Positions 1 through 5,876 of a stretch of 7,161 nt of DNA are shown here, piece by piece (the first letter of the stretch is position 1; the number at the start of each line of letters is the position of its first letter). The DNA is from Methylococcaceae bacterium (GTDB lineage: Bacteria > Pseudomonadota > Gammaproteobacteria > Methylococcales > Methylococcaceae). The stretch is from contig SXQV01000156.1 of NCBI GenBank assembly GCA_005792805.1, positions 1 to 7,161 of the forward strand. Reading direction: 5' to 3'. The position numbers and the translations under genes are program-made. A model generated the notes under the pieces. It ran no database searches, was not told the DNA's origin, and saw only the letters and a program-made list of their open reading frames with translations.

Positions 1-2460
1 AAAGAATCTGGCAAGGTGGAGGCGCTTGGGTGCCGTGCAGTCGACTACGTGAAAACTTTCGATCAGTAATTGACCGGGGTCGATATCGGGATGCCGCAGG
101 ACACTGAGTACGGCGTTACCATGCTCGCCATTGAGAATGATGTCCATGGCTCCGCGAACCATCGGATGTTCCCAGGTCAGAAACAGCATATCCTCGCGGG
201 CCAGTCCCGCGCTGCGGTCCAGCGTAACGGTCACACCTTCATCGGGAATCTCCGGGAACTGCATGCGCATATGTTCCCCCGGGCGCAGGATGTGGCACAG
301 CTCCGAATGCTCCTCGATGCTGATGCCATAAGCATCGAAAACCCGCTCCATGTAGGGCCACAAGGATTCATCCGCGTCCTGCTGGCGAACTTGTTCCACC
401 AGCAGGCTGGCCTCTCTCTCCCGGCAGGAGTTGAGCTCCAATAGCCGATCCCGGCCCTGATGCAGGGCTTCCTGGGTCGTGGCCGACAATCTGCTGGCTT
501 CAAGTATCAGCGCGTTTTCCGTATCGGGCTCGGGCTGCGCAATCAGTGACAGCAGACGCGCCTGCAAGGCCGCATGTACGGTCTGTGCGGCGGGATTGAG
601 CTGTTCGAATGCATCGAGCCCTTCGTGATACCACCGGTAGAGCGTTTGCTGCGGGCTGTTTTCAAAATAGCCGACATGGATGCGGATTGTTTCGGTTTGT
701 CCGATACGGTCCAGGCGTCCGATGCGCTGCTCCAGGAGATCAGGATTCAGCGGGAGGTCGAACAGGATCAGATGATGGGCAAACTGAAAATTGCGTCCCT
801 CGCTGCCAATTTCCGAGCAGACAAGAACCTGGGCACCATCCTCATTATCAGCGAACCAGGCGGCGGCCCGGTCACGCGCGATAATACTGAGGCCTTCGTG
901 GAATACGGCGGCTCTGATGCCCGCTATCCGCAGGGCGTCTTCAAGATCCATCGCCGTCTCACCCAGAGCGCAGATCACCAGGGCTTTGGCAGGCCGTACC
1001 TGTTTCAAAGTCTTGATTAGCCAGTCGACCCGAGGGTCGCTGCGCCACCATTCCTGGCCAGGCTTGCCAGAGGGATGCACCAATGTCTCCGGATGGAGTC
1101 GCGGGTCAATACCGGGTCCGGGCTGGCGAAGACCCGCCGCATAGTGATCGGGCAGGGGCAGCGCGGTAGCCAGCAGCTGGCGGCCAGGAAAGCCTTTGAT
1201 CGTGGCCCGCGTGTTGCGGAAAAGGATGCGGCCGGTGCCGTGGCGATCAAGCAGCAGCTGGGTCAGCTCCTTTCGGGCCAGTTGCGCTGTGGCGGGCGTC
1301 TCCAGCCGTTTGAGCAGATCATCCGCCAGATCCTGGGCCAGAAGGGATTTGAGTTGACTCAGCGTATCGAGATCCAGTCTGGCGTCGTCCAGCAGATGCT
1401 GAATCACATTCGCCAGCTGGGCATATTCCTGTTCTTCACCCAGAAACTGTTCATAGTCGTGGAACCGATCCGGGTCGAGCAGCCGGAGCCGGGCAAAATG
1501 GCTTTGCTTGCCAAGCTGCTCGGGAGTGGCGGTCAGCAACAGCAAGCCCGGTGCGGTGGTGCTCAGTTTCTCCACCAGCGCGTATTCCGGACTCACTGAT
1601 TCGCAAGACCAGCCGAGATGATGCGCCTCGTCGACGATACAGAGATCCCAGCCAGCCTCAACGGCGTCTTGCTGGCGCTTGGGGTCGCCCATGAGGAAAC
1701 CCAGACTACAGAGAATCAGCTGTTCACTCAGGAAGGGATTCGGCTCGTCGGACTCAATGTAGCGCGGCGCATCGAAAAGGCTGAAGCGCAGGTTAAAGCG
1801 CCGGCGCATTTCGACCAGCCACTGGTGCAGCAGGGGGTCGGGCACCACGATGAGAACCCGATCAGCCCGCCCGGTCAGCAGCTGATGATGCAAAATCAGG
1901 CCTGCTTCGATGGTTTTGCCCAGTCCCACCTCGTCAGCCAGCAAAACACGGGGAGAGTCGCGGCTGGCGACTTCATGGGCAATGAATAACTGATGCGGGA
2001 TCGGGCTGGTGCGGCCTCCGCAAAGACCACGCACGGGTGATTGCTCCAGCCGGCCAATGAGGTTCAGCGTTTCGTAGCGAAGGTTGAACAGCTCGGCGGA
2101 ATCGAGCTGACCGGTGAACAGCCGTTCCTGGGGTTTGTTGAATTGCAGAAAATGGTTGAGATCCATTTCCTCAAGCGCAGCGGGTTCGCCATCCTCACCG
2201 ATCCCGAGGTAAGTCAGAAGGCCGGCTTCCTCCCTGACCGACTGGACCACCATCTTCCAGCCTTCCTGGCTTTCCACCTGATCACCAGTCACGAAGCGGA
2301 CCCGCGCCAATGGGGCGTTCTGTGCCGCATAAATCCGCCGGTCACTGGCGGCAACGAAAAGCAGGGTGACACGGCTGCTCTCGACGGTAAGCACGATACC
2401 CAGACCCAGTTCAGGTTCTGTCTCGCTGATCCAACGTTGTCCCGGAACGAATGAAGGCAA
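1..2460 (-). CDS. rapA: RNA polymerase-associated ATPase RapA (HepA), SNF2 family; 3' end cut by window edge
   Basis: RapA is a Swi2/Snf2-type ATPase that binds RNA polymerase and helps recycle it after transcription. The frame is open without interruption for 820 codons and runs off the left edge. E. coli RapA has 968 residues, so roughly 140-150 C-terminal residues are missing. The N-terminus reads PSFVPGQRWISETEPELGLG, the RapA Tudor-like start. Visible motifs: Walker A DEVGLGKT (176-183, K182), DEAH box (277-280), TATP motif III (310-313), and motifs V and VI SEIGSEGRNFQF and QRIGRLDRIGQ (578-588), followed by RWYHEGLDAF. The catalytic set is intact. The start is TTG at 2458-2460: it places the conserved N-terminus correctly, has AGGAG 9 bases upstream, and no in-frame ATG occurs until about residue 68. 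An in-frame stop at 2509-2511 limits upstream extension. The gene is divergent from cbpA. Identification is secure. Confidence 0.97.
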   Translation of the reverse strand, partial: MPSFVPGQRWISETEPELGLGIVLTVESSRVTLLFVAASDRRIYAAQNAPLARVRFVTGDQVESQEGWKMVVQSVREEAGLLTYLGIGEDGEPAALEEMDLNHFLQFNKPQERLFTGQLDSAELFNLRYETLNLIGRLEQSPVRGLCGGRTSPIPHQLFIAHEVASRDSPRVLLADEVGLGKTIEAGLILHHQLLTGRADRVLIVVPDPLLHQWLVEMRRRFNLRFSLFDAPRYIESDEPNPFLSEQLILCSLGFLMGDPKRQQDAVEAGWDLCIVDEAHHLGWSCESVSPEYALVEKLSTTAPGLLLLTATPEQLGKQSHFARLRLLDPDRFHDYEQFLGEEQEYAQLANVIQHLLDDARLDLDTLSQLKSLLAQDLADDLLKRLETPATAQLARKELTQLLLDRHGTGRILFRNTRATIKGFPGRQLLATALPLPDHYAAGLRQPGPGIDPRLHPETLVHPSGKPGQEWWRSDPRVDWLIKTLKQVRPAKALVICALGETAMDLEDALRIAGIRAAVFHEGLSIIARDRAAAWFADNEDGAQVLVCSEIGSEGRNFQFAHHLILFDLPLNPDLLEQRIGRLDRIGQTETIRIHVGYFENSPQQTLYRWYHEGLDAFEQLNPAAQTVHAALQARLLSLIAQPEPDTENALILEASRLSATTQEALHQGRDRLLELNSCREREASLLVEQVRQQDADESLWPYMERVFDAYGISIEEHSELCHILRPGEHMRMQFPEIPDEGVTVTLDRSAGLAREDMLFLTWEHPMVRGAMDIILNGEHGNAVLSVLRHPDIDPGQLLIESFHVVDCTAPKRLHLARFF

Positions 2461-2469
2461 GGTAAATGG

Positions 2470-2474
2470 CTCCT
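2470..2474 (-). promoter_or_regulatory. Ribosome binding site for rapA (AGGAG)
   Basis: On the minus strand AGGAG lies 9 bases before the TTG at 2460. This spacing supports the non-ATG start of rapA. Confidence 0.75.
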
Positions 2475-2510
2475 GAATTGATTTGCAACAGTCTGGCTTG
2501 ATTGCCGGTC

Positions 2511-2516
2511 ATTATA
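2511..2516 (-). promoter_or_regulatory. Candidate sigma-70 -10 element for rapA (TATAAT)
   Basis: The minus strand carries a perfect TATAAT here. It would place the transcript start near 2504 and give a leader of about 44 bases before the rapA TTG. No convincing -35 box lies 16-18 bases upstream (the sequence there is near CGCATT), and there is no extended TG motif. The promoter is therefore either weak or activator-dependent. It is supported by position and the -10 match only. Confidence 0.45.
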
Positions 2517-2534
2517 GCCGGGAGGGTGTCCGCA

Positions 2535-2687
2535 ATGCGTGAAGACAAAATTCAGCAAAACAGACGAAATTCGTCTTTGATGGTGACCGACCGGAGGCCC
2601 GCTCAAGGCCATCGAGCGATGATTCCGGTTTCACTGGCCGCCGGAACGGAGAACCTGCAACCGTCTGCTTTCCCGCATTTCCTTTAG
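2535..2687 (+). CDS. Possible small ORF, 50 residues, unknown
   Basis: I do not recognise this peptide. It runs from ATG at 2535 to TAG at 2685-2687 and is preceded by GGAGG (2521-2525) with 9 bases of spacing, which is the only reason to take it seriously. The product begins MREDKIQQNRRNSS, is basic in its first half (several Arg, Lys and His), and has no evident membrane segment, signal peptide or Cys motif. Codon use is unlike the neighbouring genes, with AGA, AGG and CGA present in a short span, which argues against long-standing coding. The palindrome at 2562-2576 lies inside it. It could be a leader peptide ahead of cbpA, a remnant, or chance. Confidence 0.2.
   Translation: MREDKIQQNRRNSSLMVTDRRPAQGHRAMIPVSLAAGTENLQPSAFPHFL
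2562..2576. repeat. Perfect 15-base palindrome (7-base arms, 1-base centre)
   Basis: AGACGAA and TTCGTCT flank a single A. The symmetry and short centre fit a site for a dimeric regulator better than a transcript hairpin, because the stem is short, not very G+C-rich, and has no real T-run after it. It lies about 46 bases upstream of the rapA -10 box and about 210 bases before cbpA. I do not recognise it as the site of a named regulator. Confidence 0.45.
2623..2646. repeat. Short inverted repeat TTCCGG-N12-CCGGAA
   Basis: Perfect 6-base arms are separated by 12 bases, upstream of cbpA. In RNA this could form a small hairpin. In DNA it could be a spaced operator. Repeats this short occur by chance in G+C-rich DNA, so functional support is weak. 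Confidence 0.25.
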
Positions 2688-2703
2688 AATACCAGGCACC
2701 ATA

Positions 2704-2708
2704 AGGAG
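2704..2708 (+). promoter_or_regulatory. Strong Shine-Dalgarno (AGGAG) not placed for cbpA
   Basis: AGGAG lies 8 bases before a GTG at 2717-2719. That GTG opens a frame different from cbpA, reading through the cbpA start to a TAA at 2969-2971 (about 84 codons). The downstream two thirds of that frame is simply the shifted cbpA frame, so a conserved protein is unlikely. Initiation here could bring ribosomes across the cbpA start, which has no Shine-Dalgarno of its own. The motif is plain; its use is inference. Confidence 0.3.
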
Positions 2709-2783
2709 CGTTGATCGTGGATATCCCATCCGTCCTTCATTCTGTTTCTTTAACAAGACCGCTGACCGGGTTAATCCGCTGCA

Positions 2784-3809
2784 ATGAAATTCAAGGACTA
2801 CTACGAAACCCTCGGGGTGGCGCGGGACGCCAGTACCGACGACATCAAGAAGGCCTATCGCAAGCTCGCGCACCAATACCATCCGGATATTTCCAAAGAT
2901 CCCCAGGGCGAGGAGAAATTCAAGGAAGTCAACGCGGCCTACAAGACACTCAAGGACGCCGAGTTGCGTAAAGCCTATGACGAGCTGGGCAGGCATTCCG
3001 CCGGAGAAAACTTCCAGCCGCCGCCGGACTGGGCCAGCCACTTCAGTCAGGCGGGCATGGGAGGATTCAGCACTGCCGATTTTGCGGCGGCTGGCGGATT
3101 TGAAGGCATTGATCTCTCGGATCTGTTCGAGGAACTGGCGCGGACACGGGGCACCCAGCCGGGCGGATTCGGTGGCACACCGCGCGGCTCCAGGGCAGGC
3201 AGTCATGGCCAGCCAGCGCCGAGGCCGGGGCAGGACTTTGAAGTGGCCGCCAGGATCAGCCTGCAAGAAGCGGCGCAGGGGACCATGCTCGAACTCAATC
3301 TGGAGATGCCGGAATACGATGCGTCAGGGCATCTCCGCCGCGTGCCCCATACGTTCAAGGCACGCATCCCCAAGGGGGTTGTTGATGGACAGAAAATGCG
3401 ATTGCCGGGCAAGGGCGGCAAGGGCTTCCACGGCGGCAAGGACGGCGATCTTTACCTCACTATTTCCCTGAAGCCCGACCCGCTGTTTCGCCCAAGCGAG
3501 CATGATCTTTATCTCGATCTGCCGGTGACGCCCTGGGAAGCCGCGCTGGGGACAACCGTGGCGGTGCCCACGCTGGAGGGGCCGGTCAGTCTCAAAATTC
3601 CCGCCGGAACGCCGGGCGGACGAAAAATGCGACTGAGCGGCAAAGGCTTGCCCAAGCCCAAGGAGGGTCAGGGAGACCTCTTCGTGATGATCCAGATCGC
3701 TGTCCCGAAAGACCTGACCGAGCCGGAAAAAGAGCTCTATCAGGCACTGGCGGAGGCTTCACAATTCAATCCACGTCTCCACTTCAGCCGTCCGGCAGGG
3801 CAGCAGTAA
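2784..3809 (+). CDS. cbpA: Curved DNA-binding protein CbpA, class B J-domain co-chaperone
   Basis: CbpA stimulates the ATPase of DnaK through its J-domain and also binds curved DNA in the nucleoid. The 341 residues show a J-domain (about 1-70, starting MKFKDYYETLGV, with the HPD loop at 33-35), a Gly/Phe-rich linker (about 71-148), and two beta-rich client-binding domains (about 150-235 and 236-313, with IPKGVVDGQKMRLPGKG and WEAALGTTVAVPTLEG). No CxxCxGxG zinc repeats are present, so it is a class B protein and not DnaJ itself. E. coli CbpA has 306 residues; most of the extra length is in the linker. ATG at 2784 is the only sensible start, because an in-frame TAA lies at 2772-2774. It has no visible Shine-Dalgarno. 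cbpM follows after a few bases, which supports CbpA over a generic DnaJ-like protein. Confidence 0.95.
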   Translation: MKFKDYYETLGVARDASTDDIKKAYRKLAHQYHPDISKDPQGEEKFKEVNAAYKTLKDAELRKAYDELGRHSAGENFQPPPDWASHFSQAGMGGFSTADFAAAGGFEGIDLSDLFEELARTRGTQPGGFGGTPRGSRAGSHGQPAPRPGQDFEVAARISLQEAAQGTMLELNLEMPEYDASGHLRRVPHTFKARIPKGVVDGQKMRLPGKGGKGFHGGKDGDLYLTISLKPDPLFRPSEHDLYLDLPVTPWEAALGTTVAVPTLEGPVSLKIPAGTPGGRKMRLSGKGLPKPKEGQGDLFVMIQIAVPKDLTEPEKELYQALAEASQFNPRLHFSRPAGQQ

Positions 3810-3811
3810 GG
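3808..3811 (+). promoter_or_regulatory. Ribosome binding site deciding the cbpM start (AAGG)
   Basis: AAGG overlaps the cbpA TAA stop. It is 8 bases before the ATG at 3820 but only 2 bases before the ATG at 3814, so the second ATG is the better start. The overlap with the cbpA stop suggests translational coupling. Confidence 0.5.
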
Positions 3812-3819
3812 TCATGGCC

Positions 3820-4143
3820 ATGTCACAGAAATCCATCAGCATTATTCAGGCCGAGATCACCTGGCTGAGTCTCGGCGAATTCACCGAAATTTCGGGCCTT
3901 TCTTCCGCTCAGGTTCAGGAACTGGTCGAATTAGGCGTGCTCTCACCGAGCGGCGCTTCCGCCAGGGAGTGGCTGTTCAACCATCAGTCCATGGCGCTGG
4001 CTCGACGCTTGCGCCGGTTGCAGCAGGATCTTGATCTCGATCTCGACTTGCAGGCACTGGCCTTGGGTTATCGCCTGCTCGAACGTATCACCGAGCTGGA
4101 AAATCAGCTGTGCCGTGAGCGTGCGTCGCAGTTGAGGGAATAA
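3820..4143 (+). CDS. cbpM: Chaperone modulator CbpM (MerR-like CbpA inhibitor)
   Basis: CbpM binds the J-domain of CbpA and blocks both its co-chaperone activity and its DNA binding. The 107-residue product has a MerR-like helix-turn-helix segment (about residues 16-46, including LSLGEFTEISGLSSAQVQEL and VELGVLSP), a WLF motif typical of the family near 51-53, an Arg-rich helix, and a C-terminal heptad-like helix (LLERITELENQL). Length and position directly after cbpA match the E. coli arrangement (CbpM 101 residues). An alternative ATG at 3814 adds two residues but has poor ribosome-site spacing. The odd point is a LDLDLDL run encoded by a hexanucleotide repeat, which makes this segment about two residues longer than in E. 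coli. The family call rests on both sequence resemblance and context. Confidence 0.88.
   Translation: MSQKSISIIQAEITWLSLGEFTEISGLSSAQVQELVELGVLSPSGASAREWLFNHQSMALARRLRRLQQDLDLDLDLQALALGYRLLERITELENQLCRERASQLRE
4027..4050 (+). repeat. In-frame hexanucleotide repeat inside cbpM
   Basis: Four tandem units GATCTT, GATCTC, GATCTC and GACTTG encode Asp-Leu four times. The repeat is in frame, so gain or loss of a unit changes the protein by two residues without a frameshift. Confidence 0.6.
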
Positions 4144-4182
4144 CGCCGCTTATCGCCCTGGAAAGCTATTGGCTACCGCTGT
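4144..4182. other. Convergent gap between cbpM and the methyltransferase gene
   Basis: The 39 bases between the two convergent stops contain no G+C-rich hairpin followed by a T-run on either strand. Transcription from either side may run into the opposite operon, or stop by a Rho-dependent route. Confidence 0.5.
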
Positions 4183-4911
4183 CTATGGCCGGTGGGCAAT
4201 GGCAATCACGGAAACACCAAAGGGCATGAATTGGCCTGGCAAAATTCGGCGTTCCAGCGCAAAGCATTGATGGAGCAATGCGTTCAGCCAGGTGGGAGGC
4301 AATACCGCATCAGACAGCGGCTCTCTTTGCGCAAGCTTTCCCATAAGCCGAATCAGGGCGATAGCGGGAAACAGGAGCGTGTTGAAATAACCGCTGCGTT
4401 CTGTTTCCAGTCCGGCTTGATCGAGCGAGCGCCGGAGGCTGGTTTTAGTGTAGCGGCGGTAATGCCGGTGCGCCTCGTCATGCGCTGACCAGAGCCACGA
4501 ATACGCTGGAGCAGTGACAAGCACAATCCCGCCGGGTTTCAAGACCTCGAACACGCTCCGCAGGGCCTCCGCATCGTCCTCAATGTGTTCAAGTACATCC
4601 AGCAGACAGACCAGATCGAAGCTTTCACGGGGAAACGGTAGCCGCGCTGGAAGCGTTCCCTCCAGAATCGGGCAATCCATCTCCCTCTTCGCCAGACTGC
4701 GTGCGGTTTCGTCCGGCTCAATCGCCGTCACATTCCCGAACCGTGCCAGCAGCTGAAGATTGGCACCCGTGCCACATCCCGCGTCTAAAATCTCGGCGGT
4801 TTTCGCGAGTGACAGGGTGCGCAGTACTGAGGCCAGAATGTCTCTCCGGCCAGAAAACCACCAATGTGAACGCTGCATGGCGGCCATCTCGAAATACACC
4901 TCAGGGTTCAT
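4183..4911 (-). CDS. Class I SAM-dependent methyltransferase
   Basis: This predicted cytoplasmic enzyme transfers a methyl group from S-adenosylmethionine to an unknown acceptor. From the start at 4911 (242 residues), the Rossmann fold shows motif I DAGCGTG (43-49), an acidic motif II IEPD (64-67), DVLEHI (105-110) and LKPGG (124-128). The N-terminal HWWF and the later HYRRYT segment mark the Methyltransf_11/23-type enzymes often found beside polyprenyl glycosyltransferases. ATG at 4911 gives the usual family beginning (MNPEVYFEMA) and has AGGGAG (4922-4927) 10 bases upstream. An in-frame ATG at 4935 would add eight residues and also has a possible AAGGA. The gene overlaps the end of the glycosyltransferase gene by 11 bases, so the two are probably translationally coupled. 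The substrate cannot be read from the sequence; sugar, lipid or a quinone-like acceptor are all possible. Confidence 0.85.
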   Translation of the reverse strand: MNPEVYFEMAAMQRSHWWFSGRRDILASVLRTLSLAKTAEILDAGCGTGANLQLLARFGNVTAIEPDETARSLAKREMDCPILEGTLPARLPFPRESFDLVCLLDVLEHIEDDAEALRSVFEVLKPGGIVLVTAPAYSWLWSAHDEAHRHYRRYTKTSLRRSLDQAGLETERSGYFNTLLFPAIALIRLMGKLAQREPLSDAVLPPTWLNALLHQCFALERRILPGQFMPFGVSVIAIAHRP

Positions 4912-5860
4912 TTTCGTATCGCTCCCTGACCACATAAACAGGCCGTCCTTTCGCCTCCTGATAAATCCGGCCTATGTATTCGCCGATCATCCCCAGCCCG
5001 ATCAGCTGGATGCCTCCCAGAAAAGAAACGATAGTCACCAGAGACGCATAGCCGGGCCAGTCGCGCCCATAGAGCCAGACCCTGACAACGATAAACAGGC
5101 CAAACCCGAATGCTATCAGCGCAATCAGCAAGCCCAGCCAAGTCCATATCCGTAAGGGAGCGGTGGAGAAAGAGGTCAGGCCATCCAGAGCAAAACGCCA
5201 GAGCCGCCAGCCATTGAACTTGCTGGCCCCGGCCACCCGCGCCTCCCTCGCATAAGGCAATAGGATTTGCCGGAAACCCAACCAGGCAAACAGGCCTTTC
5301 ATGAAGCGGTTGCGTTCGGGTAATAGTTTCAACGCATCGACGACCCGCCGATCCATCAGCCGAAAATCGCCGACATTGGCGGGTAGTGATGCACCGGCAT
5401 CCGCTATGGCGTTATGTAACCGGTAAAACCACAACGCGGTTTTACGCTTCAGCCAGCTGTCGACATCCCGGTTTACACGCTGTGGCAGCACCACATCGAA
5501 GCCTTTCCGCCAGAGCCGGACCATCTCCATGATTAACTCCGGCGGGTCTTGCAAATCGGCATCAATAGGCACGACCGCCAAGCCTCTGGCATGGTCAATG
5601 GCACAGGTGAGCGAGGCTTCCTTGCCAAAGTTGCGGGAGAGATCCAGCACTCTGAGCTGGGGTGTGGCCGCCTGTATTTTCAGCAGCAGGCCCAGGGTTT
5701 CATCGGCACTGCCATCGTTTACGCAGACAATTTCGAACGGTTCGCCGATGTCCCGCAATACCGGCAGTAGCCGGTCAAAAAACGCGGCCAGCGCCAGACC
5801 TTCGTCGCGCAAAGGGCAGCAGATGGAGAGTACCGGCAAGGCAGGATTGGGTTCGTTCAT
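4901..5860 (-). CDS. GT2 family glycosyltransferase, polyprenyl-phosphate type (GtrB/ArnC/Dpm1-like)
   Basis: Members of this group transfer a sugar from a nucleotide donor to undecaprenyl or dolichyl phosphate on the cytoplasmic membrane face. The 319 residues hold a GT-A domain with VNDGS (47-51) for nucleotide binding, the hallmark DADLQDPPE (100-108) with its metal-binding acidic residues, and ERNRFMKGL (182-190) and AGASKF (210-215), both typical of the GtrB/ArnC branch. Two membrane helices follow (about 239-260 and 271-293), and the tail ends EYIGRIYQEAKGRPVYVVRE, also characteristic. Length fits the family. The start ATG at 5860 lies 16 bases after the stop of the membrane protein gene, with a weak GAGG (5872-5875) upstream. 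Family and lipid acceptor type are well supported. The donor sugar is not determined, so no gene symbol is given. Confidence 0.92.
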   Translation of the reverse strand: MNEPNPALPVLSICCPLRDEGLALAAFFDRLLPVLRDIGEPFEIVCVNDGSADETLGLLLKIQAATPQLRVLDLSRNFGKEASLTCAIDHARGLAVVPIDADLQDPPELIMEMVRLWRKGFDVVLPQRVNRDVDSWLKRKTALWFYRLHNAIADAGASLPANVGDFRLMDRRVVDALKLLPERNRFMKGLFAWLGFRQILLPYAREARVAGASKFNGWRLWRFALDGLTSFSTAPLRIWTWLGLLIALIAFGFGLFIVVRVWLYGRDWPGYASLVTIVSFLGGIQLIGLGMIGEYIGRIYQEAKGRPVYVVRERYENEP

Positions 5861-5876
5861 GCGATAAGCTGCCTCG

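Larger units (their letters stand above)
2461..2783. other. Divergent intergenic region between rapA and cbpA
   Basis: This 323-base region separates two divergent genes and should contain the promoters of both. On the rapA side it shows a perfect -10 box and a good ribosome binding site. On the cbpA side I see no clear sigma-70 promoter. It also contains a perfect 15-base palindrome (2562-2576), a looser inverted repeat (2623-2646), a possible 50-codon ORF (2535-2687), and an AGGAG-GTG start (2704-2719) in a different frame from cbpA. I found no tRNA or recognisable structured RNA. Confidence 0.8.

Noticed and set aside
70..2454. A series of long plus-strand reading frames (for example 70-444, 574-1020, 1075-1599, 1618-1989, 2041-2454) opposite rapA
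   Set aside because: They lie codon-for-codon antisense to rapA, where stops need rare TTA, CTA or TCA codons on the coding strand. Their products look like nothing known, whereas the opposite strand encodes a full set of RapA motifs.
2655..2680. A heat-shock (sigma-32) promoter for cbpA: CTGCAA, then a CCGCATTT-like -10
   Set aside because: The -35 part matches only 4 of 6 positions, and the spacing of about 12 bases is at the short edge. Heat-shock control of cbpA is not assured, so this is too weak to list.
2686..2691. TAGAAT as a -10 box for cbpA
   Set aside because: It matches 5 of 6 positions, but no -35 hexamer lies at 16-18 bases and there is no extended TG motif. Such matches are common by chance.
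2631..3266. A 211-codon minus-strand frame opposite the start of cbpA
   Set aside because: It is the antisense shadow of the well-supported J-domain gene, with no recognisable motif and no good start context.
5529..5867. Plus-strand frames opposite the GT2 gene (5529-5867, 5549-5770, 5662-5934)
   Set aside because: All are antisense to a gene with clear GT2 motifs and have no recognisable protein features.
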